The notes: a model not told the origin generated them from the letters alone. Positions 44,916-54,994 are shown, counted from the first letter of the stretch. The stretch: 64,000 bases of DNA from Flavobacterium sp. 5 (GCF_002813295.1 NZ_PHUE01000001.1:3224001-3288000), one strand, 5' to 3'. Numbers and translations are program-made.

Positions 44916-44953
44916 AAAAACCAATACATTTTTAAGTATTGGTTTTTTTATGA
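44916..44953. terminator. Bidirectional terminator after the CDF gene
   Basis: AAAAACCAATAC (44916-44927) pairs with GTATTGGTTTTT (44936-44947) around an 8-nt loop with T/A runs on both sides. It separates the CDF gene from the convergent VOC pseudogene. Confidence 0.85.
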
Positions 44954-44980
44954 ATATAATTTATATCAAAGGGTTGTGAC

Positions 44981-45344
44981 TTACTCTCCTGTAAAACTTA
45001 ATCTGTTCCCAAACGGATCGATAACTTGCATACAGTAAATTTTTTCGTCCCAAAAAGCTTTTTCTATTTCGGGTTTATTGTATTTATAATCCTTTGCGAT
45101 CAATTGTTTGTGATAAATTTACTAAGTCAGGGAAATTTTCAATGTGGATTCTTGCACCTGGTGAACAATCACCATGATGTTCTGTCAGATGAATTTTTAA
45201 ATCTCCAAGAGAAATCATTATGTAAAGAGGAAAGTTTTCGCCGAATGTATGCTCGCCATCAATTTTAAATCCCAGCCAATCGATATAAAATTCGATAGCT
45301 TTTTGGTAATCAAAAATTCTAAAAATAGGTCTTGCTATTGTCAT
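44981..45344 (-). pseudogene. VOC-family (glyoxalase/bleomycin-resistance-like) protein, frameshifted
   Basis: The frame from ATG 45344 reads as a VOC-fold protein: PIFRIFDYQKAIEFYIDWLG, FKIDGEHTFGENFPLYIMIS and LTEHHGDCSPGARIHIEN. It breaks near 45115 after PDLVNL. The rest, QLIAKDYKYNKPEIEKAFWD and MQVIDPFGNRLSFTGE, follows in another frame to the TAA at 44981. Loss of 2 bp explains the shift. The full product would be about 120 aa. Either a recent pseudogene or a sequencing error. Confidence 0.85.
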
Positions 45345-45440
45345 GGTTTAGTTCGATTTAGTTCTGATGTTACCGACGATCAATGTCTTGGTGCTTGACG
45401 AGCTTGGTGATTAAAGAAACGAGTTTTTCATTATGCACAT

Positions 45441-46376
45441 TTAATTAATATTAAAAAATTCATCAAAAGTTTCTTTGCTTGATTTTTGATAACTTTTTAT
45501 ATATAAATCCAAAAATCCACTTTCTTTTAAAAATATAAAAGGGTTTTTTATATTAAGCATATTGTAGATTGCTTTGTGCTTATCTTCTTGTTTGTTAAAG
45601 TATGCTTCCATTATTTTATATCCAATCCAATATCCCAAATCATTTGGTCTGTCATCTTTTTTAGAAGTTCCATATAACCAATCTTGGTTATCATCTTGTT
45701 TTAATCTCGTTACAAATTCCTCACATAGTTTATTCAAATGTTTTTCACCGTATTTATATGAAACTTGATTTATTGCTTCTCCTGATATAAATTCTCCAAC
45801 AAAATCTGCACCACCCTCCAGTAAACATCTCCATAAAAGTGTTTGTTTTCCTTCAATGTGTTGTTGATAATGAATGAGTTCATGGGCAATTAAACCCGTA
45901 ACACCATCAAGATTATTTAGTTTTTCTGTTCCTATTATAATTCCATCATCAGAAGAAGTTCCCCCTGAGTTAAATCTTCCATAAACAAAATATACTGGTG
46001 GAAAATTTGCATCAGGATACCAGTATTTTAAAGCACTATAAATGGCTTTAACTCTTTTTTCTTTTGCAGAAATTCCATCAAGAACATTTCTCGTGATTTC
46101 ATAATCAGGTTTTCGCTTTTTTACCATTACGAAAAGTGAATCGGCATTTAAAATTCTATTTGGTATAAAACCTTTTAGACCGGCAGAACCTTTTTCAATA
46201 TATTCGTTGAAGGGATTTTTATTTGAATTGTCTATTTTATCAAAAGCAATCCAAAAATTTTTGGCATCATTTGTTTCAAATACAGCGTTTAATGGACTTT
46301 CAGAAAAATTTGATTGTCCAAAAAATAAATTTGGAATAGTCAAAAAAATGGAAATAATTAAAATCTTAATTTTCAT
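45441..46376 (-). CDS. Secreted zinc metalloprotease-like protein (DUF2268-like)
   Basis: Exported protein of 311 aa with a signal peptide ending near NLFFGQ. The central motif GLIAHELIHYQQHIEGKQ is a HExxH zinc site, followed by LLEGGADFVGEFISGEA, where the Glu/Asp could be the third ligand. This fits the DUF2268 group of predicted Zn-dependent proteases. VYFVYGRFNSGGTSSDDGII precedes it. No lipobox is seen. Neighbours give no clue to a substrate. It stands alone between the VOC pseudogene and the minisatellite. Confidence 0.8.
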   Translation of the reverse strand: MKIKILIISIFLTIPNLFFGQSNFSESPLNAVFETNDAKNFWIAFDKIDNSNKNPFNEYIEKGSAGLKGFIPNRILNADSLFVMVKKRKPDYEITRNVLDGISAKEKRVKAIYSALKYWYPDANFPPVYFVYGRFNSGGTSSDDGIIIGTEKLNNLDGVTGLIAHELIHYQQHIEGKQTLLWRCLLEGGADFVGEFISGEAINQVSYKYGEKHLNKLCEEFVTRLKQDDNQDWLYGTSKKDDRPNDLGYWIGYKIMEAYFNKQEDKHKAIYNMLNIKNPFIFLKESGFLDLYIKSYQKSSKETFDEFFNIN

Positions 46377-46529
46377 AAATTTTCAATATTAACTAAGGTT
46401 TGTTTCCCTTTGTTCTTTATTTCAAATATAGAAATTTAAAATTACAAACTGCTAATAGCATTTTTGGGTTACTTTGGTTGTTTTTTGCACTAAGCCTAGT
46501 AAAATCTGGATTCCGAAGAAAAAAGAATG

Positions 46530-46802
46530 CCTTCAAAAGGTCTTCCGTCGCTTACAAATTGTCTTCCGTCTCCTTCAAAAGATCTTCCGTCTCCTTCAAA
46601 AGATCTTCCGTCTCCTTCAAAAGGTCTTCCGCCTCCTTCAAAAGATCTTCCGCCTCCTTCAAAAGATCTTCCGTCTCCTTCAAAAGGTCTTCCGTCTCCT
46701 TCAAAAGGTCTTCCGTCGCTTACAAATTGTCTTCCGCCTCCGTCAAAAGGTCTTCCGTCGCCGTCAAGAGAGCTTCCGTCTTCATCAAACGTGCTTCGGA
46801 CA
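46530..46802 (+). repeat. Minisatellite, 13 tandem 21-bp units
   Basis: Thirteen head-to-tail units with consensus CCTTCAAAAGRTCTTCCGYC plus T or G. Most differ by one or two bases; the edge units (1-2, 10-13) are more diverged. All three plus-strand frames stay open, giving heptads KRSSVSF, LLQKIFR or PSKDLPS. The frequent A/G change is silent in the first frame but the T/C change is silent in the second, so substitutions favour no frame. Open frames reach 46400-46837, without a convincing start or family. I treat it as a repeat, not a proven gene. Confidence 0.9.
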
Positions 46803-46869
46803 GTTACAGAGTTGTTACTAAGTGTTTAGAGTTGTAATTGTATTCAAATAAATAGGATTGTAATGAGTT

Positions 46870-49341
46870 CTAATTCATGAATTTCAATCCAAAAACGACA
46901 CCGTCTTTTTGGAAACCGTTTTGATAGGAACGCACATAATTCACTCTAAATATTTTAAGTTTACCAAAGCCTAGATTGTCCAGACCCGCGCTATACTCCG
47001 AGTATGGGTTTTGATTTGGAATAGCCAGTAAGTGATAGCCAACCACCAAGTTCGATTTTAATAGATTTAGTAAAGGAATTTTATTCATTATATAGCCTTT
47101 GTCATTGTGCTCCGTATGCAATTCAAAATAACTATCATTAGTGCTATTCGTGTAGTAAGGCATCAAACCAAAAGCATTTAAATATTTATCAGATAAGTCT
47201 ATAAAGGTTTGGTTTCCGTTAAAATGTTGGTAATCTACAAACGAAATTTCATCGGCATTAAAGAATTTTCCAGTCTTTATATTTAATCCAAAATTTCCTT
47301 TATTCCCAAAAGTATGGTTGTATTTTAGTTGTGCATTAATTTGATCAAACTCATATTTTTTTTCGCTTCCAGCAAATCCTTTTTCAAAACCTACGTATAA
47401 AGTGGGATATTTTTCATTTCTAATATTATACTTTCCGTCGGGTCTTGAGGAGTATTTATTTCCGAAATTGATTTTTGCATGCAAATCCAATTTAGCCAAT
47501 TTATGTTTTTCAAAACCTGAATTGGTATAATCAGTTGGGTCTAATGGGTTATTGGATGAAAATATATCACCCTTGTTAAAAAATGAAAAATCTGTGGTGT
47601 TGAATAAAGGTTTTCGTTGCTCATAGCTAATTTTTCCGTTTATATGAACCCCATTTGCTACATCTTCGCCATACTCAAATTCGGCAAATTCTAAATTATA
47701 AAGCTTTATGTAGTTGTCTTTGAAAAACAAAGTGCTGATAGAGTTTATAAAGGGACTAATAGGCTCTTCTCTATTAAATTGTGCAACCGTGCTTCCTCCC
47801 GAAAGGGTGAAATTTGCATAATTTTGATTGTTCAACTGATGCCAATATTTACCCTTAACTCGCAAACGATCATCAGAAAACCCATAATTAATATTTAAAT
47901 CTATGTTAGTTCGCTTTCCTTCATCTTCTTTCTTCCAGTCAGAATAGGAGAAACCAGAACTAAAGTTCCAGCCTTGCACGGTATTAAAACTTAAAGAGCT
48001 AAAGTCTAGTAAGCCGTTATATCTCCAAGAATATTTTTTTGCACTGTTATGGTAGCTGTAGCCAGTAATGGGATCGAAAAACTTAAACTTGTTATTTTTT
48101 TTGTCAATCGAATCTAAATATTTTTTGGAGTTGCGAACGTTGTGTATACTGTCTTTTTTAATATAATCATTGCTTTCTTCCTGTGTTAGCGGAATGGGTC
48201 TGTTGGTGTTCCAGAAAATAGTATCTTTTTTGTTTGAATCGATTTCGACACTAGTGATTTCGTTGGTAAATGTTTTTTTATCGAAAGAATCTACAAATTC
48301 ATAATTGCTGTAAACATAAGTGTATTTACCATTGAATTTGATTCCAAATATTCCTGCATTAAAATCAATGCTTTGGGTGTTTTTAGCCCAAATTTTGTTG
48401 GTTTTATTGTAGCTGAAGTTTTGCTTCAATGTCATTACATCGATAACTTCTTCCTGCATTCGATACCCTTTTATGTCCAAATCTACCGCATAAATAGAAT
48501 AGGAGTTATCTGTGATATAGATATAACCTTCAAAAACAGGCTCTTTATCTCTCTTGGCAATAACTTTTATCTTATTGATTGTTTGATTGTTTTCGTCTAC
48601 AAAAGTGCTCTCTAGTTTGTATTTATAATAGTTGAAAGCATTGTCTGCAATGGGCGAAATCATATTAATGCCAAAATTTATAGTATTGTCATAAAAATCA
48701 TAAAAGGAAGATCTGGCGGTATTATAAGCATATCCTTTGTTGTCTCCGCTAACTTTTGATGCAGTAACAACTTCTTTTAAATTGTTAGGTTTTTCAAAAA
48801 TGATTTTAGAAAATGTTTCAGACAAAGAAATAATACCTGTTCCAGTTGAGTCTAAGGCTCCATTCAAATCACCAATTTTCTGACCGAGTATTTTTTTGGG
48901 AGCATTTTTTAGTTTGAAAATTCCTCTTGAATAAAAATCGGCTTTAAACCTTGCCGTTTTATTAGTATTTTCTTTTTTGTTGGCAATTGCTTTTTTTATG
49001 ATTGCGTTTGCGGGATTATCTTTTGTGTTAATTACTACTTCATTAAGAGAGTAGCTTTCTTCAGCCATTTTTACATCTAATGGTAAGGTAAAGTTTTCAA
49101 TCGGGATAGCTATTTTTTGAGTTTTAAAACCTAAATATTGAAAAACAATTTTATTACCACTAGATTTTAGATGAAGTTGATACTTTCCTTGCTCGTTTGT
49201 AGTAGTTCCGTTATAGGTATTCTCTTCAAAAACATTGATCAGAGGCAACGGATTCCCTTTTTCGTCAGTAACAGTGCCTTTTATTTGGGAAGTGACATAA
49301 AAAGAAGATAATAGTAAAAAGTACAAAAGAGCGTTTTTCAT
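46870..49341 (-). CDS. DUF5686 outer-membrane protein with carboxypeptidase-regulatory-like domain
   Basis: Large outer-membrane protein, 823 aa. A signal peptide (to about residue 18, FYVTSQ) precedes a carboxypeptidase-regulatory-like domain at about 19-100 (IKGTVTDEKGNPLPLINVFE, LNEVVINTKDNPANAIIKKA). The long remainder is rich in alternating strands (FNLEFAEFEYGEDVANGVHI, KLDLHAKINFGNKYSS) and ends in a barrel-like strand FGLKFMN. This is the DUF5686 architecture common in Bacteroidota. It may be a receptor or assembly factor; no partner is visible. Confidence 0.88.
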   Translation of the reverse strand: MKNALLYFLLLSSFYVTSQIKGTVTDEKGNPLPLINVFEENTYNGTTTNEQGKYQLHLKSSGNKIVFQYLGFKTQKIAIPIENFTLPLDVKMAEESYSLNEVVINTKDNPANAIIKKAIANKKENTNKTARFKADFYSRGIFKLKNAPKKILGQKIGDLNGALDSTGTGIISLSETFSKIIFEKPNNLKEVVTASKVSGDNKGYAYNTARSSFYDFYDNTINFGINMISPIADNAFNYYKYKLESTFVDENNQTINKIKVIAKRDKEPVFEGYIYITDNSYSIYAVDLDIKGYRMQEEVIDVMTLKQNFSYNKTNKIWAKNTQSIDFNAGIFGIKFNGKYTYVYSNYEFVDSFDKKTFTNEITSVEIDSNKKDTIFWNTNRPIPLTQEESNDYIKKDSIHNVRNSKKYLDSIDKKNNKFKFFDPITGYSYHNSAKKYSWRYNGLLDFSSLSFNTVQGWNFSSGFSYSDWKKEDEGKRTNIDLNINYGFSDDRLRVKGKYWHQLNNQNYANFTLSGGSTVAQFNREEPISPFINSISTLFFKDNYIKLYNLEFAEFEYGEDVANGVHINGKISYEQRKPLFNTTDFSFFNKGDIFSSNNPLDPTDYTNSGFEKHKLAKLDLHAKINFGNKYSSRPDGKYNIRNEKYPTLYVGFEKGFAGSEKKYEFDQINAQLKYNHTFGNKGNFGLNIKTGKFFNADEISFVDYQHFNGNQTFIDLSDKYLNAFGLMPYYTNSTNDSYFELHTEHNDKGYIMNKIPLLNLLKSNLVVGYHLLAIPNQNPYSEYSAGLDNLGFGKLKIFRVNYVRSYQNGFQKDGVVFGLKFMN

Positions 49342-49426
49342 AAATTTAGATTTTATGTAAGACGCTCTACTGTAAGTATTGTTACTTGAATATTAAGGTT
49401 ATTCTGTTAATATTTATATAAAAATA

Positions 49427-49840
49427 TTACAAAAATGACTGGATTGCTAAGTCGTAACTTTTCATTCCGAAACCTAAAATAACACCTTTGGCATTTCCTG
49501 AAATATAGGATTGATGTCTGAAGCTTTCGCGTCCATAAGTGTTTGAGATATGCACTTCGATTACAGGAGTGGTTATTGCTTTTATAGCATCACCAATTCC
49601 AACAGAAGTATGAGTATAGGCACCAGCATTAAGAATTATTCCATTATAAGTAAATCCCAATTCTTGAATTTTACCAATTAATTCGCCTTCAATATTACTT
49701 TGGTAATAAATTAATTCTAATTGAGGGAATTTGGTTTTTAAAATTTCAAAATAATCTTCAAATGTTTGAGAACCATAAATTTCTGGTTCTCTTTTTCCAA
49801 GTAGATTTAAGTTTGGACCATTAAGGATGGCGATTTTCAT
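49427..49840 (-). CDS. aroQ: Type II 3-dehydroquinate dehydratase
   Basis: Shikimate-pathway enzyme, 137 aa, the usual short length. GPNLNLLGKREPEIYGSQTF holds the catalytic Arg and Tyr, LNAGAYTHTSVGI the substrate-binding Asn, VIEVHISNTYGRESFRHQSY the catalytic His and Arg. It removes water from 3-dehydroquinate. It stands alone, 86 nt downstream-facing from the DUF5686 gene start. Confidence 0.96.
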   Translation of the reverse strand: MKIAILNGPNLNLLGKREPEIYGSQTFEDYFEILKTKFPQLELIYYQSNIEGELIGKIQELGFTYNGIILNAGAYTHTSVGIGDAIKAITTPVIEVHISNTYGRESFRHQSYISGNAKGVILGFGMKSYDLAIQSFL

Positions 49841-50101
49841 AATTTTTGTTTTTGTAAAAATAAATAATTCGTTCTTAATATTGATCGTCTATTGCGGAAA
49901 AGAACTAGTCTTTTTAAAATAAAATGGAAATGTTTTTTTGTTAAAAAATGAAAATTATGGGTGTTTTTTTTGAATTTTATTTCGATGTAAATGTTTGATT
50001 TACATTTTTTTAACGTCTTTTTTGCTAACTAAAAATAAGTATTTAGACTACAATTTAACATTAAATTAAGAATTTGTTAGTGAATGTTGATTAACAATTC
50101 G

Positions 50102-50109
50102 TACATTTG
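50102..50109 (+). promoter_or_regulatory. -7 element before the outer-membrane barrel gene
   Basis: TACATTTG matches TAnnTTTG and lies 28 nt before ATG 50138. The nearest TTG triplets give spacers of 12 or 25 nt, outside the usual 17-23. The 290-nt gap otherwise looks empty. Confidence 0.5.
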
Positions 50110-50137
50110 CCGCCGTATTAACAAACAAACAAAAAAA

Positions 50138-50734
50138 ATGAAAAAGATTATTTTATCAGCGATTGCTGTATTCGCATTTGGATTTGCAAATGCTCAAGAA
50201 GGAACTGCAGGATTTGCAAAAGGGGATTTGTTTATTTCTGGCGCAGTAGGTATTTCTTCATCAAAAACTGGAGATTTTAAAGAGAGTGAGTTTAATTTTG
50301 TTCCAAGAGTTGGTTATTTTGCAACTAATAATATTGCAGTTGGTGCTACTATTGGTTTTAATTCACAAAAAGAAACTAATGAGTTTGGTAACGATCAAGA
50401 ATTAAGTACAATTGGTTTTGGAGTATTTGGTAGATATTATGCTACTCCGGCTTCAAATTTTTCTTTATTTGGTGAATTAGGAATTAACTATGCAAGTGCT
50501 AAATTTGATGATGGTATTGATGGTACTGAAGATGGAAAAGCTAATGGTTTTAATATTGCAGTAGCTCCAGGTGTTAGTTATTTTGTATCTAAACATTTTG
50601 CTTTTGAAGCTTCGATAGGTATTTTGAGCTATGGTTCTATTAAGCCAGATGCAGATGGTGCTGAAGCTACAAAAACTTTCCAATTAGGTTTAGGTCTTGA
50701 AGATTTAACTATGGGTCTTGTTTACAAATTCTAA
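50138..50734 (+). CDS. Outer-membrane beta-barrel protein
   Basis: Small barrel protein, 198 aa from ATG 50138, chosen because MKKIILSAIAVFAFGFANAQ is a clean signal peptide and a -7 element lies just upstream; the frame is open to 50084. Eight amphipathic strands (LFISGAVGISSS, FNFVPRVGYFATNNIAVGAT, FGVFGRYYATPASNFSLFGE, FNIAVAPGVSYFVSKHFAFE) end in the barrel-closing MGLVYKF. It resembles OmpA/OmpX-type porin-like proteins abundant in Flavobacterium. Function unknown. A terminator follows. Confidence 0.9.
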   Translation: MKKIILSAIAVFAFGFANAQEGTAGFAKGDLFISGAVGISSSKTGDFKESEFNFVPRVGYFATNNIAVGATIGFNSQKETNEFGNDQELSTIGFGVFGRYYATPASNFSLFGELGINYASAKFDDGIDGTEDGKANGFNIAVAPGVSYFVSKHFAFEASIGILSYGSIKPDADGAEATKTFQLGLGLEDLTMGLVYKF

Positions 50735-50760
50735 TTTTTAGAATTTAGTTTATAAAAAGG

Positions 50761-50787
50761 AAACCTCCCAATCGGGAGGTTTTTTTA
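50761..50787 (+). terminator. Terminator after the barrel gene
   Basis: AAACCTCCC (50761-50769) pairs with GGGAGGTTT (50774-50782) across AATC, followed by TTTTT. Confidence 0.9.
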
Positions 50788-50815
50788 TGAACAAAAAAGT
50801 CTTTACTTTGCTATA

Positions 50816-51712
50816 ATGAATTGGGGAACTCACATAAAAAATTATCAGTCATATCTTAAAATTGAAAGAGGTTTATCTAAGAATACGATAGATAATTATT
50901 CCTTTGATATTGAGCGGTTGTGCCAATTTCTGACTCAAAATTCGATTCAGGTTTCTCCTATAGCCATTAATGAAGAAGTTCTCCAGCAATTTATTTATTC
51001 AGTTTCCAAAGAAGTAAATCCGAGATCTCAAGCTAGAATTATTTCTGGGCTAAAAAGTTTTTTTTCGTATTTAATTTTTGAAGATTTAAGAAATGATAGT
51101 CCTTTGGAATTAATAGAATCTCCAAAGACTGGGCGTAAATTACCAGATACTTTGGCTGTTACCGAAATTGATGCACTTATCTCAGCAATCGATTTGAGTT
51201 CTAACGAAGGGGAGCGTAATAGAGCTTTGTTAGAAACTATGTATGGTTGTGGTCTTCGGGTTTCAGAATTAGTTGCCTTAAAAATATCTGATTTATTTTT
51301 TGAAGAAGGATTTCTTAAAATTACGGGAAAAGGCAATAAACAGCGTTTTGTACCAGTAGGTGAATTGACTCAAAAATATATGGAGACGTATAAAAATAAT
51401 GTACGGGTTCATGTGAATATTCAAAAAGGATTTGAAGATATATTGTTTTTGAATAGGAGGGGAAGACAATTAACAAGAGCTATGATTTTTACGATTATTA
51501 AAGATTTGGCAGTAAAAATTAATTTGAATAAGAGTATAAGTCCTCATACTTTTCGACATTCATTTGCTACCCATTTATTAGAAAATGGAGCTGATTTACG
51601 TTCTATTCAGTTAATGCTTGGTCATGAATCGATTACTACCACAGAGATTTATGTTCATTTGGATAGAAAGTATTTAACCGAAGTTATGAATGCCTATCAT
51701 CCACGAAAGTAA
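50816..51712 (+). CDS. xerD: XerD-type site-specific tyrosine recombinase
   Basis: Tyrosine recombinase of 298 aa, the length of XerC/XerD. The SAM-like N-terminal domain (NYQSYLKIERGLSKNTIDNY) precedes the catalytic domain with YGCGLRVSELVALKISDL (first Arg), GKGNKQRFVPVG (Lys), SPHTFRHSFATHLLENGADL (His-x-x-Arg region), QLMLGHESITTTEIYVHLD (His and catalytic Tyr). Chromosome-dimer resolution at dif is the usual role. Genomic context without integrase cargo supports XerD over a mobile integrase. Confidence 0.93.
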   Translation: MNWGTHIKNYQSYLKIERGLSKNTIDNYSFDIERLCQFLTQNSIQVSPIAINEEVLQQFIYSVSKEVNPRSQARIISGLKSFFSYLIFEDLRNDSPLELIESPKTGRKLPDTLAVTEIDALISAIDLSSNEGERNRALLETMYGCGLRVSELVALKISDLFFEEGFLKITGKGNKQRFVPVGELTQKYMETYKNNVRVHVNIQKGFEDILFLNRRGRQLTRAMIFTIIKDLAVKINLNKSISPHTFRHSFATHLLENGADLRSIQLMLGHESITTTEIYVHLDRKYLTEVMNAYHPRK

Positions 51713-51795
51713 TTCTTTAATAAATTATTTATTGTTTTTAATAATATCTATTTAAGTTTCAATATTTTTGTAATTATACTAAGAAGTTTATAAAT

Positions 51796-53298
51796 ATGAT
51801 CTTTACAGCCAATAAAAACCCAGAAGATTTAAATAAATTATACGAAAGTCTAATTAAGCAACTTCCTAATATAATCTTTCAGATTAGGGTAAACTCTCTT
51901 AAGCAAATTACAGTCGACTTTTTGAGCAAACCAATTGAAATTCTGAATGAATTTTCTATGCATGAATTTCTAGAGGATTCGTATAACTTGTCCAATTATA
52001 AAATTTATGAGCCAGATTTAAAAATGTTTTTGGATTCATACGAAAAAGCGATTTCTAGTAATGAAAAATGGGAGATCGATTTCAGATTATTGATGCCCGA
52101 AAGTGGATATAAATGGATTCGTATCGATGCAACACCTAAAAAGAATGATCAAAATGAAATTGTTTTTTATGGATTAATTTCGGATATAACAATTGTTAAA
52201 GAACAAGAAATCAGGTTAAAAGTTGCTGATGAAAGATATCATTTTGCTGTGCAAGCTTCTGATAGAGGAGTATGGGATTGGGATTTAACTACCAATAAGG
52301 TTTATTATTCTTCAGAGTCAATGAAGATATTGGAATTGACCGAATCTGATTTGGTGGCTGCCCCAGAAGAATGGGACGAAAGGGTTCATCCAGATGATCG
52401 TGAAGAATATTACGGAAATATAAATTTACATTTTGATAACAAAATTCCTTTTTACGAAACTTGTCATCGCGTTTTATGTTCAGGAAAATACAAATGGATT
52501 CTGGATAGAGGAAAAGTTATAGAAAGAGATGAATATGGCAAGCCTTTGCGTATTGTAGGTACTCATACCGATATATCAGTACAAAAAGAAAAGGAGATAG
52601 AGTTGTCGAAAATGCTTGAAATTGTAAATGTTCAAAACAATAAGTTGCTTAATTTTGCTCATATTGTTTCTCATAATTTAAGAACCCATAGTGGTAATAT
52701 AAAATCATTATTAGATTTGCACAAAGAAGCTCTTTTGTCTGAATCGGATACCTTAAGTAATATTCAAATTGTATCCGATGAGTTGTTTTCTACAATTGAA
52801 AGCCTGAATGATTTGGTAAGTGTATATACTGAGAGAGAGAATAATATGCAACTTTTGAAAATTAATAGCTTTATTGATAAAGTTTTAGATGTCCTGTACG
52901 AGTCTATTAAGCTAAAAGGAATTCAAGTACTGAATTATGTTCCAAATTCGGTAAAAATACTTTGTATACCTGCTTATTTAGAAAGTATTATGTTGAACTT
53001 ACTAACGAATGCAATTAAATATTCGGATCCAAATAAAGAGGCTAAAATTGTTTTTACTGCTGAAGTAAAGGATGATTTTGTAATTCTGAATGTAAAAGAT
53101 AATGGATTGGGAATCGATTTAGATAAACATAAAGACTCTATTTTTGGATTGTATAAAACATTTCATAGAAATAATGATGCCAGAGGAGTTGGTTTGTATT
53201 TGACCAAAAATCAAATTGAAAATATGGGAGGTAAAATTGAAGTCGAAAGTACTCTTAATTTCGGAACAACTTTTAAGGTGTATTTTAAAAAAGGATAA
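51796..53298 (+). CDS. Cytoplasmic PAS-domain sensor histidine kinase
   Basis: Sensor kinase of 500 aa without membrane segments. Two PAS/PAC modules occupy about 10-135 and 145-270 (WEIDFRLLMPESGYKWIRID; DRGVWDWDLTTNKVYYSSES; LCSGKYKWILDRGKVIERDE). The H-box is FAHIVSHNLRTHSGNIKSLL, and the ATPase domain has LLTNAIKYSDPNKEAKI, DNGLGIDL and RGVGLYLTKNQIENMGGKIE. No response regulator is adjacent. A -7 element TATTTTTG (51773-51780) lies just upstream. The signal is unknown. Confidence 0.92.
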   Translation: MIFTANKNPEDLNKLYESLIKQLPNIIFQIRVNSLKQITVDFLSKPIEILNEFSMHEFLEDSYNLSNYKIYEPDLKMFLDSYEKAISSNEKWEIDFRLLMPESGYKWIRIDATPKKNDQNEIVFYGLISDITIVKEQEIRLKVADERYHFAVQASDRGVWDWDLTTNKVYYSSESMKILELTESDLVAAPEEWDERVHPDDREEYYGNINLHFDNKIPFYETCHRVLCSGKYKWILDRGKVIERDEYGKPLRIVGTHTDISVQKEKEIELSKMLEIVNVQNNKLLNFAHIVSHNLRTHSGNIKSLLDLHKEALLSESDTLSNIQIVSDELFSTIESLNDLVSVYTERENNMQLLKINSFIDKVLDVLYESIKLKGIQVLNYVPNSVKILCIPAYLESIMLNLLTNAIKYSDPNKEAKIVFTAEVKDDFVILNVKDNGLGIDLDKHKDSIFGLYKTFHRNNDARGVGLYLTKNQIENMGGKIEVESTLNFGTTFKVYFKKG

Positions 53299-53346
53299 TA
53301 ATTATATTTTTTAAATCTAGAGAAATATAATTTTATTACTAATTAA

Positions 53347-53388
53347 AAAATCCAAATTCCAATTAATAAAATCGGAATTTGGATTTTT
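53347..53388. terminator. Bidirectional terminator between the PAS kinase and rny
   Basis: AAAATCCAAATTCC (53347-53360) pairs with GGAATTTGGATTTT (53374-53387) around a 13-nt loop, with A and T runs outside. It serves both convergent genes. Confidence 0.85.
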
Positions 53389-53431
53389 GTATTTTAATTT
53401 CTCAATCTTTTACGATAAGAAAGACTAAGTT

Positions 53432-54994
53432 TTATTTCGCGATGTTCACCGCTCTAGTTTCTCTAATTACAGTGACTTTAACTTGACCAGGATAAGTCAT
53501 TTCAGTCTGAATTTTTTGTGAAATTTCAAATGATAAATTAGCAGCATTATCATCAGATACTTTTTCGCTTTCTACAATTACACGAAGTTCTCTACCAGCT
53601 TGAATTGCATAAGCATTTTTTACTCCACTAAATCCGTATGCTACTTCTTCTAAATCTTTCAAACGTTGAATGTATGAATCTAAAACTTGTCGTCTTGCAC
53701 CGGGTCTTGCGCCCGAAATAGCATCACAAACTTGTACAATAGGAGATAATAATGATTTCATTTCAATCTCGTCGTGGTGAGCTCCGATTGCGTTGCAAAC
53801 CTCTTCTTTTTCACCATATTTTTCAGCCCATTGCATTCCTAATAATGCGTGTGGTAAATCACTTTCTGCATCAGGAACTTTACCAATATCATGAAGTAAT
53901 CCAGCTCTTTTAGCTAGTTTTACATTCAGTCCTAATTCAGCAGCCATAATTCCACAAAGTTTAGAAACTTCGCGTGAGTGTTGTAATAAATTTTGTCCGT
54001 AAGAAGAACGGTATTTCATTCTACCTACAACTTTTATCAATTCTGGGTGTAATCCATGAATTCCTAAATCTATTACAGTACGTTTACCTACTTCGATAAT
54101 CTCATCATCAATTTGTTTAGTAGTTTTAGCTACCACTTCTTCAATGCGAGCAGGGTGAATACGACCGTCTGTAACTAATTTGTGTAATGCCAAACGAGCA
54201 ATTTCTCTACGAACAGGATCGAAACAAGACAAGATAATAGCTTCAGGAGTGTCGTCAACAATAATCTCAACTCCTGTAGCAGCTTCAAGAGCTCTAATGT
54301 TTCTACCTTCACGTCCAATGATTCTACCTTTTACATCATCTGATTCAATATTGAAAACAGAAACACAGTTTTCTACCGCTTCTTCTGTTCCAACTCTTTG
54401 GATGGTATTGATAATGATTTTTTTAGCCTCTTGTTGTGCTGTTAATTTAGCCTCTTCAATTGTGTCTTGAATATGAGACATGGCTTTACTTTTCGCTTCA
54501 GCTTTTAAGCCTTCAACAAGTTGATCTTTAGCTTCTTCGGCGGATAATCCGGAAATCACTTCTAATTGTTGTAGCTGGCTTTTATGAAGTTTGTCAACCT
54601 CTTCTTGTTTCTTTTCTAAATTCTCGATTTTAGAATTGTATTCTGCAGTTTTTGCTTCAAAATCATCGTTTACTTTTTTTGCTTTTGATAATTCATTTGA
54701 AATTTGCGATTCTTTATCACGAACTCTCTTTTCTACTTCGGCTACTTTTTTATCTCTAGCTAAAATTACTTGTTCATGTTCTGATTTCAATTCAATGAAT
54801 TTTTCTTTTGCTTGAAGAATTTTGTCTTTTTTAATGTTTTCAGCCTCAAGATTAGCATCTTTTAAAATTGAAGTAGCTTCTTTTTTTGCGCTTTTAATTA
54901 AATTAGAGATATTGCTTTTTTCTATGATTTTGGCAATACCAAATCCTAGTGCAATACCCGTAATTCCTGAAATAATTATTGTTATGATGTCCAT
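53432..54994 (-). CDS. rny: Ribonuclease Y
   Basis: Membrane-anchored endoribonuclease that starts mRNA decay, 520 aa. The N-terminal helix ([20 protein letters not shown]) is followed by a long coiled coil to about residue 190, a KH domain ([20 protein letters not shown]) and an HD domain ([35 protein letters not shown]). All HD metal residues appear present. It lies 3' of the 6S RNA and zapA on the same strand. Confidence 0.97.
   Translation of the reverse strand: MDIITIIISGITGIALGFGIAKIIEKSNISNLIKSAKKEATSILKDANLEAENIKKDKILQAKEKFIELKSEHEQVILARDKKVAEVEKRVRDKESQISNELSKAKKVNDDFEAKTAEYNSKIENLEKKQEEVDKLHKSQLQQLEVISGLSAEEAKDQLVEGLKAEAKSKAMSHIQDTIEEAKLTAQQEAKKIIINTIQRVGTEEAVENCVSVFNIESDDVKGRIIGREGRNIRALEAATGVEIIVDDTPEAIILSCFDPVRREIARLALHKLVTDGRIHPARIEEVVAKTTKQIDDEIIEVGKRTVIDLGIHGLHPELIKVVGRMKYRSSYGQNLLQHSREVSKLCGIMAAELGLNVKLAKRAGLLHDIGKVPDAESDLPHALLGMQWAEKYGEKEEVCNAIGAHHDEIEMKSLLSPIVQVCDAISGARPGARRQVLDSYIQRLKDLEEVAYGFSGVKNAYAIQAGRELRVIVESEKVSDDNAANLSFEISQKIQTEMTYPGQVKVTVIRETRAVNIAK

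Noticed and set aside
45026..45268. Plus-strand frame over the VOC pseudogene
   Set aside because: It is antisense to the clear VOC homology and has no resemblance to any family.
46400..46837. 145-aa, 115-aa and 100-aa frames over the minisatellite
   Set aside because: All three frames are open because of the repeat; none has a convincing start, domain or codon signal.
50816..51712. XerD-like gene as a mobile-element integrase
   Set aside because: No attachment-site repeats, no cargo and no tRNA next to it; length and context fit the housekeeping recombinase.
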